A DNA stretch of 64,000 nt, taken from positions 62,001 through 126,000 of the forward strand of contig NZ_FXXN01000017.1 of NCBI RefSeq assembly GCF_900184795.1. The letters are read 5' to 3'. This stretch comes from Magnetospirillum sp. 15-1. GTDB taxonomy: Bacteria > Pseudomonadota > Alphaproteobacteria > Rhodospirillales > Magnetospirillaceae. Below, in pieces: positions 51,825 to 59,602 of the stretch (its first letter is position 1; every line of letters starts with the position of its first letter). The translations under genes and the position numbers were made by a program. A model generated the notes under the pieces. It was not told the origin of the DNA. It was given only the letters and a program-made list of their open reading frames with translations, and ran no database searches.

Positions 51825-52805
51825 GTGTTCAAGCTTCTCGCCCGCATCGGTATCGACGCCTTCCTGCTGGGGCTGGTCTCCATGGTGGGGCTGGCCTGGG
51901 TGCTGCCCGATTTCGGCAGGAGCGGCGGCTATCTCCACATGGACGCCGTCACCGTCTATGGCGTGGCGTTGGCCTTTCTGCTCTACGGCCTGACCTTGCC
52001 GCCCGAACGCATGAAGGCCGGTCTGATGAACTGGCGCCTGCATCTGGTGGTCCAGTCGTCTACCTTCGTGCTGTTTCCCGCCCTGGTCTGGGGTTCGGCC
52101 CTGGCGCTGGGCGGGCGGATCGGGCCGGAGCTGATGCTGGGCTTCTTTTTCCTGGCGGCGCTGCCGTCGACCATCTCGTCCTCGGTGGCCATGACCTCCA
52201 TCGCCCGCGGCAACGTGGCCGGCGCCATCTTCAACGCCACCCTGTCCAGCCTGCTCGGCGTGGTGCTGACGCCGCTGTGGGTCAACTGGTATCTGTCCTC
52301 CACCGGCGGCACTTCGCTGGACATGGGGCGGGTGCTGCTCAAGATCGTGCTGCTGGTGCTGCTGCCCATCGTGCTGGGCCAGGTGCTGCGGCCCTGGGGG
52401 CGGGGCTGGATCGAGCGCAACACGGCGTGGCTGAAATCCCTGGACCGCATCACCATCCTGCTGATCGTCTTCAACTCCTTCTCGGATTCCGTGGCCGAGG
52501 GGGTGTGGGCCGGGCAGGGGGCCGGTTTCGTGGCCCAGGCGGTGGGCGGATCGCTGGCCCTGTTCGCCTTCGTCTTTCTTTTGCTGCGGCTGGTCTGCCG
52601 CAGCCTCGGCTTCAACCGCGAGGACGCCATCGCCGGGGTGTTCTGCGGCACCAAGAAGTCGCTGGCCACCGGGGTGCCCATGGCCAAGATCATGTTCGGC
52701 GCCTCGCCGGCCCTTGGCCTGATCATCGCGCCGATCATCCTCTATCACCTGATCCAACTGATCGCCGCCGGCATCATCGCCCGCAGATGGCAGGACGATG
52801 CTTGA
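51825..52805 (+). CDS. Bile acid:Na+ symporter-like protein (SBF-like family)
   Basis: A 326-residue polytopic membrane protein with about ten helices, beginning (GTG) MFKLLARIGIDAFLLGLVSM. Features such as LTLPPERMKAGLMNWRLH, AALPSTISSSVAMTSIARGN and FCGTKKSLATGVPMAKIMF match the PF13593 SBF-like branch. Substrate unknown. Divergent from KirBac. It overlaps the ABC remnant at 52798 by eight bases. Confidence 0.87.
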   Translation: MFKLLARIGIDAFLLGLVSMVGLAWVLPDFGRSGGYLHMDAVTVYGVALAFLLYGLTLPPERMKAGLMNWRLHLVVQSSTFVLFPALVWGSALALGGRIGPELMLGFFFLAALPSTISSSVAMTSIARGNVAGAIFNATLSSLLGVVLTPLWVNWYLSSTGGTSLDMGRVLLKIVLLVLLPIVLGQVLRPWGRGWIERNTAWLKSLDRITILLIVFNSFSDSVAEGVWAGQGAGFVAQAVGGSLALFAFVFLLLRLVCRSLGFNREDAIAGVFCGTKKSLATGVPMAKIMFGASPALGLIIAPIILYHLIQLIAAGIIARRWQDDA

Positions 52806-53088
52806 GATCGAGGGGCTGACCCGTCCCGGACTGGCGCCCGCCGGTTTCCGCCTGGAAGCGGGAGAGTGCCTGGCGGTGAGCGGTCCGTCGGGAGCGGGCA
52901 ATGCGGTTGGGATTGGGCGACGGGACCGGCGCCGCTCCGGTGGCGCGGCTGTCCACCGGCGAGCGCCAGCGTCTGGCCCTGCTGCGCGCCCTGGCGATGA
53001 TCGCCTTTGCCGGGCACGAGGTGCCGGCCGGCTGTTCGATGCCCGCCACCGCCTGCGGCTGGACCGGCTGAGCCAGGGCGGGGCGTGA
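52798..53088 (+). pseudogene. Broken ABC transporter ATPase
   Basis: Starts as a normal ABC ATPase (MLEIEGLTRPGLAP, then Walker A-like SGPSGAGN with the Lys changed to Asn), but about 20 codons later the ABC signature LSTGERQRLALLRAL appears in another frame (52949-52993), and a plausible C-terminal tail (LFDARHRLRLDRLSQGGA) is back in the first frame. The Q-loop region is missing and Walker B is not seen. This is the sign of an internally deleted, frameshifted gene. Confidence 0.75.
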
Positions 53089-53130
53089 CGGGCAAAAGCC
53101 CCTTGCCGGGAGAGGCATACTGGGCTAGTG

Positions 53131-53149
53131 ATTGCGAGTAATTCGCAAT
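53131..53149. promoter_or_regulatory. Fur/Irr-type operator before the irr-like gene
   Basis: Perfect palindrome ATTGCGA-GTAAT-TCGCAAT ending 12 bases before the GTG start at 53162. The sequence resembles alphaproteobacterial Fur-family sites (TGC-rich arms around TAAT). Its place fits autoregulation of the gene and possibly of the bacterioferritin genes. Confidence 0.6.
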
Positions 53150-53161
53150 AGCGAGGCTGGC

Positions 53162-53569
53162 GTGATCCCTTCCGAAACCGTCCTCCGCGATGCCGGGCTG
53201 CGGCCGACCCGGCAGCGGCGGGGAATGGTCGAGCTTCTGCGGACCCTGGGCTCCGGCAACGTATCGGCCGACGAGATGCACCGTCTGGCGGCGAAGGCGG
53301 GGCTGAGGCTGTCGCTGGCCACCACCTACAATATCCTCAACCAGTTCGCCAAGGCGGGGCTGGTGCGCCGCATCGATCTGGGCGAGCGGACCTGGTTCTG
53401 CACCAGCCCGGCTGGGCACCACCATTTCCTCGACCTTTCCACCGGCCGGCTGAGCGACATCCCGGGGCGCCAGCCGGTTCTCGACCATCTGCCGTCTCCC
53501 CCTCCCGGCTATGAGCTGGACGGAGTGGATATCCTGATCAGGATAAGGCCGGAACGGATTCGCGAATAA
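53162..53569 (+). CDS. Fur-family regulator, Irr-like
   Basis: A 135-residue iron-dependent regulator. It has a winged helix with GLRPTRQRRGMVELL and LATTYNILNQFAKAGLVRRI, and the segment AGHHHFLDLSTGRLSDIP. The latter matches Irr, which senses haem-iron status, rather than Fur. No paired C-terminal CxxC motifs are seen. GTG at 53162. It is followed 101 bp later by two bacterioferritin genes, a sensible target. Confidence 0.83.
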   Translation: MIPSETVLRDAGLRPTRQRRGMVELLRTLGSGNVSADEMHRLAAKAGLRLSLATTYNILNQFAKAGLVRRIDLGERTWFCTSPAGHHHFLDLSTGRLSDIPGRQPVLDHLPSPPPGYELDGVDILIRIRPERIRE

Positions 53570-53670
53570 GTCTTAGAAGTATGGCGATATCTTTGATTTT
53601 AAATGAAAAAACTTGATAACCCATCCCGCCCTCTCCATCATCCCTCCAACGGTTGAAGGAGGGCAAGGCC

Positions 53671-54162
53671 ATGCAGGGCAGTAAGAAGGTCATCGATTGT
53701 CTCAACAAGTTGCTGTCGGCGGAACTGACCGCCGCCGACCAGTACTTCGCCCATTCGCGGATGATGGCCAATTGGGGCTTCCACCGCCTCTACGAGCGCA
53801 TCGCCCATGAGCGCGAGGAGGAGTTGGAGCATGCCGACAAGCTGATCCGCCGCATCCTGTTCCTGGAAGGCACGCCCGACGTGGGCAAGCGCGGCAAGCT
53901 GCACATCGGCAAGGATGTGGCCGAGATGCTGAAGAACGACCTGGCCTACGAACTGATGGTGGTGGACGAACTGCGCGCCGCCATCGCCCTGGTGGAGAAG
54001 GAGCAGGATTACGAGACCCGCGCCATTCTGCGCGAACTGCTGTCCGACACCGAGGAGGACCACACCCACTGGCTGGAGCAGCAGGTGGGCCTGATCGAAC
54101 GTCTGGGCCTGCAGAACTATCTGCAATCGGCGGCCGGCAACCTGACCGGGGGGGCGGCATGA
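53671..54162 (+). CDS. bfr: Bacterioferritin subunit with ferroxidase centre
   Basis: A 163-residue iron-storage subunit. The ferroxidase residues are intact: E18, Y25, E51, H54, E94 and E128/H131 (E127/H130 by E. coli numbering). The haem-binding Met52 is Leu (EELEHAD). ATG at 53671 has an AAGGAGGG ribosome site. It overlaps the second subunit gene by four bases (ATGA). Confidence 0.95.
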   Translation: MQGSKKVIDCLNKLLSAELTAADQYFAHSRMMANWGFHRLYERIAHEREEELEHADKLIRRILFLEGTPDVGKRGKLHIGKDVAEMLKNDLAYELMVVDELRAAIALVEKEQDYETRAILRELLSDTEEDHTHWLEQQVGLIERLGLQNYLQSAAGNLTGGAA

Positions 54163-54641
54163 AGGGCGACAAGGCCGTCAACAAGGCCCTCAACGAGGTC
54201 CTGAAGGTCCAGCTGACCGCCATCAACCAGTTCTTCCTGCATGCCCGCATGCTGAGGAACTGGGGGCTGAAGGATCTGGGCAAGGCCGTCTACCGGCTGT
54301 CCATCGAGGAGATGAAACACGCCGACGAGGTGATCGAGCGCATCTTGTTCCTCGAGGGCCTGCCCAACCTGCAGGACCTGGGCAAGCTCTATATCGGCGA
54401 GGACGTACCCGAGATCATCGCCAACGATCTCGCCATGATGGTCAGGGAGCGTGCCGCCCTGGTCTCGGCCATCGCGCTCTGTGAGGAGAAGCAGGATTTC
54501 GTCAGCCGTCACGAGCTGTCGGAAATCCTGGAGGAGGCGGAGGAGGCCATCGACTGGCTGGAAAACCAGCAGGGCCTGATCGCCGCCATGGGCCTGCCCA
54601 ACTACCTGCAATCGGCCATGGGGGAACTGGCCGGGGACTGA
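54159..54641 (+). CDS. bfr: Bacterioferritin subunit with haem ligand, no ferroxidase centre
   Basis: A 160-residue bacterioferritin paralogue. Met52 (haem ligand) is kept in IEEMKHAD, but ferroxidase residues are lost: E18 is Q, Y25 is F, E94 is M, E127 and H130 are Ala. It would give haem and an electron path, complementing the upstream subunit in a mixed 24-mer. Such pairs are known in M. magnetotacticum and Neisseria. Starts within the upstream stop. Confidence 0.95.
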   Translation: MKGDKAVNKALNEVLKVQLTAINQFFLHARMLRNWGLKDLGKAVYRLSIEEMKHADEVIERILFLEGLPNLQDLGKLYIGEDVPEIIANDLAMMVRERAALVSAIALCEEKQDFVSRHELSEILEEAEEAIDWLENQQGLIAAMGLPNYLQSAMGELAGD

Positions 54642-55898
54642 TCACATCTTCCTGGGGTTGGGCAGGAAGGCCGCGCCGGCAAAGCCCAACCCCGCCACCA
54701 CCGCCGCCATGGCGAAGGCGCCGGAAAAGCTGCCCCAGGCATCGGCCATGCGCCCGGCCACCGCCGGGCCGACGATCTGGCCCAGGGCGAAGATCAGGGT
54801 GACGGTCCCGAAGGCGGATGCCGCCTGTTCCGGCCCGAAGTAGTCGCCCACCGCCGCCGCCATGATGGACGGGATGGCCCACACCACCAGCCCGAACAGG
54901 ACGATGGAGGCGTAGAGGAACGGCTCGGGCAGGGGAGCCGCCACCAGCACGTAGGCGGTGGCCTGGAAGGCGAAGACGATCATCAGTCCGGCGCGGCGCC
55001 CGATTTTGTCGGACAGGCCGCCGAACACCGGCCCCGAGGCCAGGGACAGGAAGCCGATCCACGACCAGAACATGCCGGCGGTGGATTCGGGAAAGCCGCG
55101 CTCCTGCACCAGGGCGGTGACGATGAACGTGGCATAGATGACATAGGTGAAGCCGAAGGCGGCATAGACCGCCCCCAGATGGGCCAGGATGCGCCGCTTG
55201 GCCGCCGGAGTGGGGGCGGCGGCGCAGACCGGGGCCGGAGTGCCGGGCGGGCCGGCGGGGCCGATCACCGGCGACAGGCCCAACTCGGACGGATGATTGC
55301 GCAGCACCATGAGGTCGATCAGGGCGGCGCCCAGCACCATCAGGCCGATCACCAGCCACGACAGGCGCCAGCCCTCGGCTCCGACCATGGCGTTGATGGC
55401 CGGCACCAGGGCGCCGACGGTCATGATGGCGACACCCGAGCCGATCACCACGAAGCCGGCGGCGCGGCCGCGCACCTTGCGGCCGAACCAGTGGGCGATC
55501 AGCCCCATCACCGGGACATTGGCGGCGCCGCTGCCGAAGCCGGTCAGCACGTAGAGGGCCAGCACCTGGCCGAACCCCTCGGCGCGCGATACCACCATCA
55601 TGGACAGCCCCACCAGGGCAAGGCCGCCGACCACGGTGCGCCGCGCCCCCCAGCGGCCGACCATGGGGCCGACCACCAGCACGGCGGCCATGTAGCCCAC
55701 GAAGTTGCCGGTGGATATCCAGCCCATCTGGCTGCGGGACAGGTCCAGCGACAGGCCCATGGAGGGCAGCAGCATGCCCAGCGCGAGGCGGCCCAGCCCC
55801 AGGCAGGCGAAGATGCCGACACAGCCGGCGGCGACCACCGCCCAACCGTAATGGAAGGGCAGGCGGCGGATGAGGGGATGCTCGGAGGTGTCCGACAT
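54642..55898 (-). CDS. MFS transporter
   Basis: A 418-residue 12-helix permease of the major facilitator superfamily. It begins PFHYGWAVVAAGCVGIF and has the loop-2/3 motif VVGPMVGRWGARRTVV and later FGGLSDKIGRRAGL. The substrate is not clear; the HYGW start is shared by organic-acid and sugar-phosphate transporters. ATG at 55898 avoids a 17-residue extension without similarity. Divergent from gor. Confidence 0.88.
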   Translation of the reverse strand: MSDTSEHPLIRRLPFHYGWAVVAAGCVGIFACLGLGRLALGMLLPSMGLSLDLSRSQMGWISTGNFVGYMAAVLVVGPMVGRWGARRTVVGGLALVGLSMMVVSRAEGFGQVLALYVLTGFGSGAANVPVMGLIAHWFGRKVRGRAAGFVVIGSGVAIMTVGALVPAINAMVGAEGWRLSWLVIGLMVLGAALIDLMVLRNHPSELGLSPVIGPAGPPGTPAPVCAAAPTPAAKRRILAHLGAVYAAFGFTYVIYATFIVTALVQERGFPESTAGMFWSWIGFLSLASGPVFGGLSDKIGRRAGLMIVFAFQATAYVLVAAPLPEPFLYASIVLFGLVVWAIPSIMAAAVGDYFGPEQAASAFGTVTLIFALGQIVGPAVAGRMADAWGSFSGAFAMAAVVAGLGFAGAAFLPNPRKM

Positions 55899-55996
55899 TG
55901 TTGTCCTGGTAACCAATTTCCTGGCACCTTGGCATGGCCGTTCCGGCATGCCAAGTTGATTGCGACGCCCGTACCGCCCGTGACCGAGGACTCCTG

Positions 55997-57364
55997 ATGC
56001 CCGCCTATGATTTCGACCTGATCACCCTGGGGGCCGGTTCCGGCGGCGTGCGGGCCAGCCGCATGGCGGCGCAGGCGGGCCGCAAGGTGGCGGTGGTGGA
56101 GGAGAGCCGGCTGGGCGGCACCTGCGTCATGCGCGGCTGCGTGCCCAAGAAGCTGCTGGTCTATGGCGCCAAATTCGCCGAGGAACTGACCGATTCGCTG
56201 GGCTTCGGCTGGAGCATGGAGGGCGCCGATTTCGACTGGGCGCGCCTCGTCAGCGCCAAGAACGAGGAATTGCAGCGCCTGGAGGGCGTCTACGGCCGCC
56301 TGCTCAAGGAGTCCGGCGTCACGGTGGTGGAGGGCCGGGGGACCCTGCTCAACGCCCATGCCGTGCAGGTGGGACTCAAGGTCTTTACCGCCGAGACCAT
56401 CCTGATCGCCACCGGTGGGCGGCCCTCGCTGCCCGAGGTACCGGGCATCGAGCACGCCGTGACCTCCAACGAGGCGCTGGACCTGATGCAATTGCCCGAG
56501 CGGGTGGTGATCGTCGGCGGCGGCTATATCGCGGTGGAATTCGCCGGTATCTTCAATGCGCTTGGCGTCGGCGTCACCCAGGTGCTGCGCGGCGATACCT
56601 TGCTGCGCGGTTTCGACGCCGACATCCGCGTCACCCTGGCCGAGGAGATGGTCAAGAAGGGCGTCGATCTGCGCACCACCACCCAGGTCCGCGCCATCCA
56701 GCGGCGCGGTCACGGTTACGGCGTCGAACTGTCCGACGGCCAGACCGTCGAGGCAGACCTGGTCATGTACGCCACCGGTCGTGTCCCCAACACCGAGGGG
56801 TTGGGGCTGGAGCAGGCCGGAATCGTGCTCAATTCCAAGGGCGCCGTCATGGTCGACGCCCTGTCGCGCACCTCGGTCCGCAACATCTGGGCGGTGGGCG
56901 ACGTCACCGACCGGGTCAATCTCACTCCCGTCGCCATCAACGAGGCCATGGCCTTCGTGCGGACCGCCTTCCTCGGCCAGGCCACCGCCATGGATTACGA
57001 GAATATCCCCTCGGCGGTGTTCTCCATGCCGCCGGTGGGCACGGTGGGCCTCACCGAGGCCGAGGCGGCCAAGCGCTATGGCGTCGTCGACGTCTACCTG
57101 TCGCGCTTCAAGCCCATGCGCAACCTTCTGGCCGGGCGCGACGAGCGCTCCATGATGAAGCTGGTGGTCGACCGCGCCACCGACCGGGTGCTGGGCCTTC
57201 ACATGGTGGGCGCCGATGCCCCGGAAATCGTCCAGGGCTTCGCCGTGGCGCTGAAATGCGGCGCCACCAAGGCCCAGTTCGACGCCACCGTCGGCATTCA
57301 CCCCACGGCGGCCGAGGAATTCGTCACCATGCGCGAAAAGCGTCCGGAGAACGGTCGTGCTTGA
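55997..57364 (+). CDS. gor: Glutathione-disulfide reductase
   Basis: A 455-residue FAD/NADPH dithiol oxidoreductase. The redox disulfide is GGTCVMRGCVPKKLL; the FAD motif is GAGSGGVRASRMAA; the NADPH Rossmann motif is VIVGGGYIAVEFAGIF; the active-site His-Glu is in VGIHPTAAEEFV. These point to glutathione reductase over lipoamide dehydrogenase. ATG at 55997. It overlaps the next gene by eight bases. Confidence 0.94.
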   Translation: MPAYDFDLITLGAGSGGVRASRMAAQAGRKVAVVEESRLGGTCVMRGCVPKKLLVYGAKFAEELTDSLGFGWSMEGADFDWARLVSAKNEELQRLEGVYGRLLKESGVTVVEGRGTLLNAHAVQVGLKVFTAETILIATGGRPSLPEVPGIEHAVTSNEALDLMQLPERVVIVGGGYIAVEFAGIFNALGVGVTQVLRGDTLLRGFDADIRVTLAEEMVKKGVDLRTTTQVRAIQRRGHGYGVELSDGQTVEADLVMYATGRVPNTEGLGLEQAGIVLNSKGAVMVDALSRTSVRNIWAVGDVTDRVNLTPVAINEAMAFVRTAFLGQATAMDYENIPSAVFSMPPVGTVGLTEAEAAKRYGVVDVYLSRFKPMRNLLAGRDERSMMKLVVDRATDRVLGLHMVGADAPEIVQGFAVALKCGATKAQFDATVGIHPTAAEEFVTMREKRPENGRA

Positions 57365-58232
57365 CTACGATTTCCCCCTGTGGCGGCCGCCGTCCGAGGG
57401 CGACAACCTGATCATCCAGGCGACGCTGGGCTGCCGCTACAATCAGTGCAGCTTCTGCTCCATGTACAAGACCAAGGCCTACCGGGCGCGCAGCCTGGAA
57501 GAGGTCTTCGCCGACATCGACGCGGCGGCGGGCGAGTGGCCCGATGCCCACCGGGTGTTCCTGGCCGACGGCGACGCCTATTGCCTGCCCACCGGGACGC
57601 TGGTGGCCATCTGCGACCATCTGGCGCTCCGCTTTCCGGCGCTGCAGCGCATCTCCGCCTACGCCACTCCCTTCGACATCCTGGGCAAGAGCGCCGAGGA
57701 TATCGCGCTCTTGAAGTCCAGGCGGCTGGGGCTGGTCTATCTTGGCATCGAGACCGGCTCGGATAGCCTGCTGAAGCGCATCGCCAAGGGCTCGGCCAGA
57801 CAGATGGAGGCGGCACTCGCCAAGGCGCGGGAATGCGGCCTCAAGGTCTCGGCCACGGTGATCCTGGGCCTGGGCGGCAAGACCGGCTGGCAGGACCACA
57901 TGGAGGGCACCGCCGAACTGGTCAACCGGGCGCCGCCCACCTATCTCTCCACCTTGCAGCTGGGCCTGGAGACCAACGTGGCGCCGCGCTTCTTCGAGCG
58001 TTTCGGCGAGGAATTCCAGTGGCAGGACGACCGGGGCGTGCTGGCGGAGCTGCGCCACCTGCTGCAACGCCTCGACCCGCCGGCCCCGGTGATCTTCCGC
58101 TCCAACCACGCCAGCAACGCGCTGGCCCTGGCCGGCAATCTGCCCAAGGACAAGGGCAAGCTGCTGGCCCGCATCGACGCCGCCCTGGACGAGGGCGCCG
58201 GGGTGCGGCCGAGGTGGATTCGGGGATTCTAG
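57357..58232 (+). CDS. Radical SAM protein (short COG1032-like)
   Basis: A 291-residue [4Fe-4S]/SAM enzyme. The cluster motif is GCRYNQCSFCSMYK, with four rather than three residues between the first cysteines. A TIM barrel follows, with RLGLVYLGIETGSDSLLKRI and ATVILGLGG typical of this branch. Reaction unknown. GTG at 57357, coupled to gor by overlap. Confidence 0.85.
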   Translation: MLDYDFPLWRPPSEGDNLIIQATLGCRYNQCSFCSMYKTKAYRARSLEEVFADIDAAAGEWPDAHRVFLADGDAYCLPTGTLVAICDHLALRFPALQRISAYATPFDILGKSAEDIALLKSRRLGLVYLGIETGSDSLLKRIAKGSARQMEAALAKARECGLKVSATVILGLGGKTGWQDHMEGTAELVNRAPPTYLSTLQLGLETNVAPRFFERFGEEFQWQDDRGVLAELRHLLQRLDPPAPVIFRSNHASNALALAGNLPKDKGKLLARIDAALDEGAGVRPRWIRGF

Positions 58233-58247
58233 ATCAACAGGCTGGAG

Positions 58248-58293
58248 GGGGAGGCCGAGCCTCCCCACCGGGGTTCGGGGCGGAAGCCCCGAA
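58248..58293. terminator. Paired hairpins between convergent genes
   Basis: Two perfect 8-bp stem-loops in a row: GGGGAGGC-CGA-GCCTCCCC (58248-58266) and TTCGGGGC-GGAA-GCCCCGAA (58274-58293). They sit between the radical SAM gene and the oppositely oriented amidase gene, as a bidirectional terminator would, though no T-run is present. Confidence 0.55.
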
Positions 58294-58297
58294 GGAC

Positions 58298-59473
58298 TCA
58301 AGCCTTGCCGATCCGCTGCGCCGCCGCCAGCAGCATGGCGTCGGAGCCGCGCGGGCCGATCAGTGACAGGCCGACCGGCAGACCGCCCACCGTGCACAGC
58401 GGCAGGCTGATCTGCGGGCAGCCGGCCATGCCTGCGATGGTGGTCAGGCTGACGATGCGGTGGCGGATTTCCCACATTACCGAGCGGGGCGAGTGAACCG
58501 GCGGCGCGGTCACCGGGGTGGTGGGCAGCACCAGCACGGCATTGCCCTCCAGCGCCTCCTGCACCCAGCGCTTGGCGCGCAGGCGGAAGCCACGGGCCGC
58601 CGACAGGGTGCGCTGCGATACTCGGGAGCCGCGCAGGAAATTGTCCGCCACCTCGAAGCCGAAGCGGGGATTGGAATTGTTGATCCACTCGCCGAAACGG
58701 TCCCAGGCCTCGCGGCCCTGGATGGCGTTCTGGTGCTCGACCCAGTCGGCCAGCGGCACCGGCGAGACCTTGCGGCCGCGCACGATGGGGGCGACGGCGT
58801 CCTTGATACGGGGCAGGACGGCCTCGATGGCGGCGGCGACGGCCGGGTCCGAGGCTTCCATGGCGTCTTCCAGCACCACCACCTGGGCGGGGCGGACGTC
58901 CTTGATCTTCTTGCGCAGCAGCGCCTCGCCCATCCTGGCGAGGATTTCCGGGTCGTCGGCCAGCAGGCCGACGGTGTCGAAGGTGTTGGACTGGCTCAGC
59001 ACCCCGTCCATGGGGATGACCCCCAGTGTCGGGCGCAGGCCGAACACGCCGCAGAACGAGGCCGGCACGCGGGTCGAGCCGGCGGTGTCGGTGCCGAGCG
59101 CCATGGAACACAGCCCGCCGGCCACGGCCGCCGCCGAACCGCTGCTTGATCCGCCGGGCACGTGGCCGGGGGCGCGGGGATTGTCGGGGGTACCGTAATG
59201 GGAATTGTCGCCGAAGATACCGCGGGTCAGCTCATCGGTGTGGGTCTTGCCCACCAGCCGGGCGCCGGATTCCAGCAGGGTGCTGACGGCCCAGGCGGTG
59301 TGCTTGGCCGGCTCGGCCAGACGGCGCCAGTCGGGATTGCCCGCCCCGGTGACATAGCCGGCGACGTCGAAGACGTCCTTGGCGGCGAAGGTCAGTCCGG
59401 CCAGCGGACCGGTCGGGACACCATCAAGATAGACGTCACCGCCCAGAGCGAACGCGTTCAACGGATCATGCAT
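58298..59473 (-). CDS. Amidase-signature family hydrolase
   Basis: A 391-residue amidase. The catalytic Lys is in TFAAKDVFD, the cis-Ser in GGSSSGSAAAVAGG, and the nucleophile Ser in GTDTAGSTRVPASF. This is the Ser-cisSer-Lys triad of the family. Length is shorter than GatA and there is no gatB/gatC beside it, so it is more likely a stand-alone amide hydrolase (such as an arylamide or indoleacetamide type). ATG at 59473. Confidence 0.92.
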   Translation of the reverse strand: MHDPLNAFALGGDVYLDGVPTGPLAGLTFAAKDVFDVAGYVTGAGNPDWRRLAEPAKHTAWAVSTLLESGARLVGKTHTDELTRGIFGDNSHYGTPDNPRAPGHVPGGSSSGSAAAVAGGLCSMALGTDTAGSTRVPASFCGVFGLRPTLGVIPMDGVLSQSNTFDTVGLLADDPEILARMGEALLRKKIKDVRPAQVVVLEDAMEASDPAVAAAIEAVLPRIKDAVAPIVRGRKVSPVPLADWVEHQNAIQGREAWDRFGEWINNSNPRFGFEVADNFLRGSRVSQRTLSAARGFRLRAKRWVQEALEGNAVLVLPTTPVTAPPVHSPRSVMWEIRHRIVSLTTIAGMAGCPQISLPLCTVGGLPVGLSLIGPRGSDAMLLAAAQRIGKA

Positions 59474-59602
59474 ATCGGAAGGCCCCCACTGCGTCGCCGC
59501 GATTACGGCATGTAGGGAAAAATACCAGATCACCGGGCCGGGTCCAGTCCCTTGGCGGCATTGCCGGGCTGCTTGGTGAACAGGGCTGGGGGAAGGGGGG
59601 GC

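Noticed and set aside
52798-53088. A complete 96-residue protein gene
   Set aside because: Its start is an ABC ATPase N-terminus and the ABC signature is in a different frame, so it is better read as a pseudogene.
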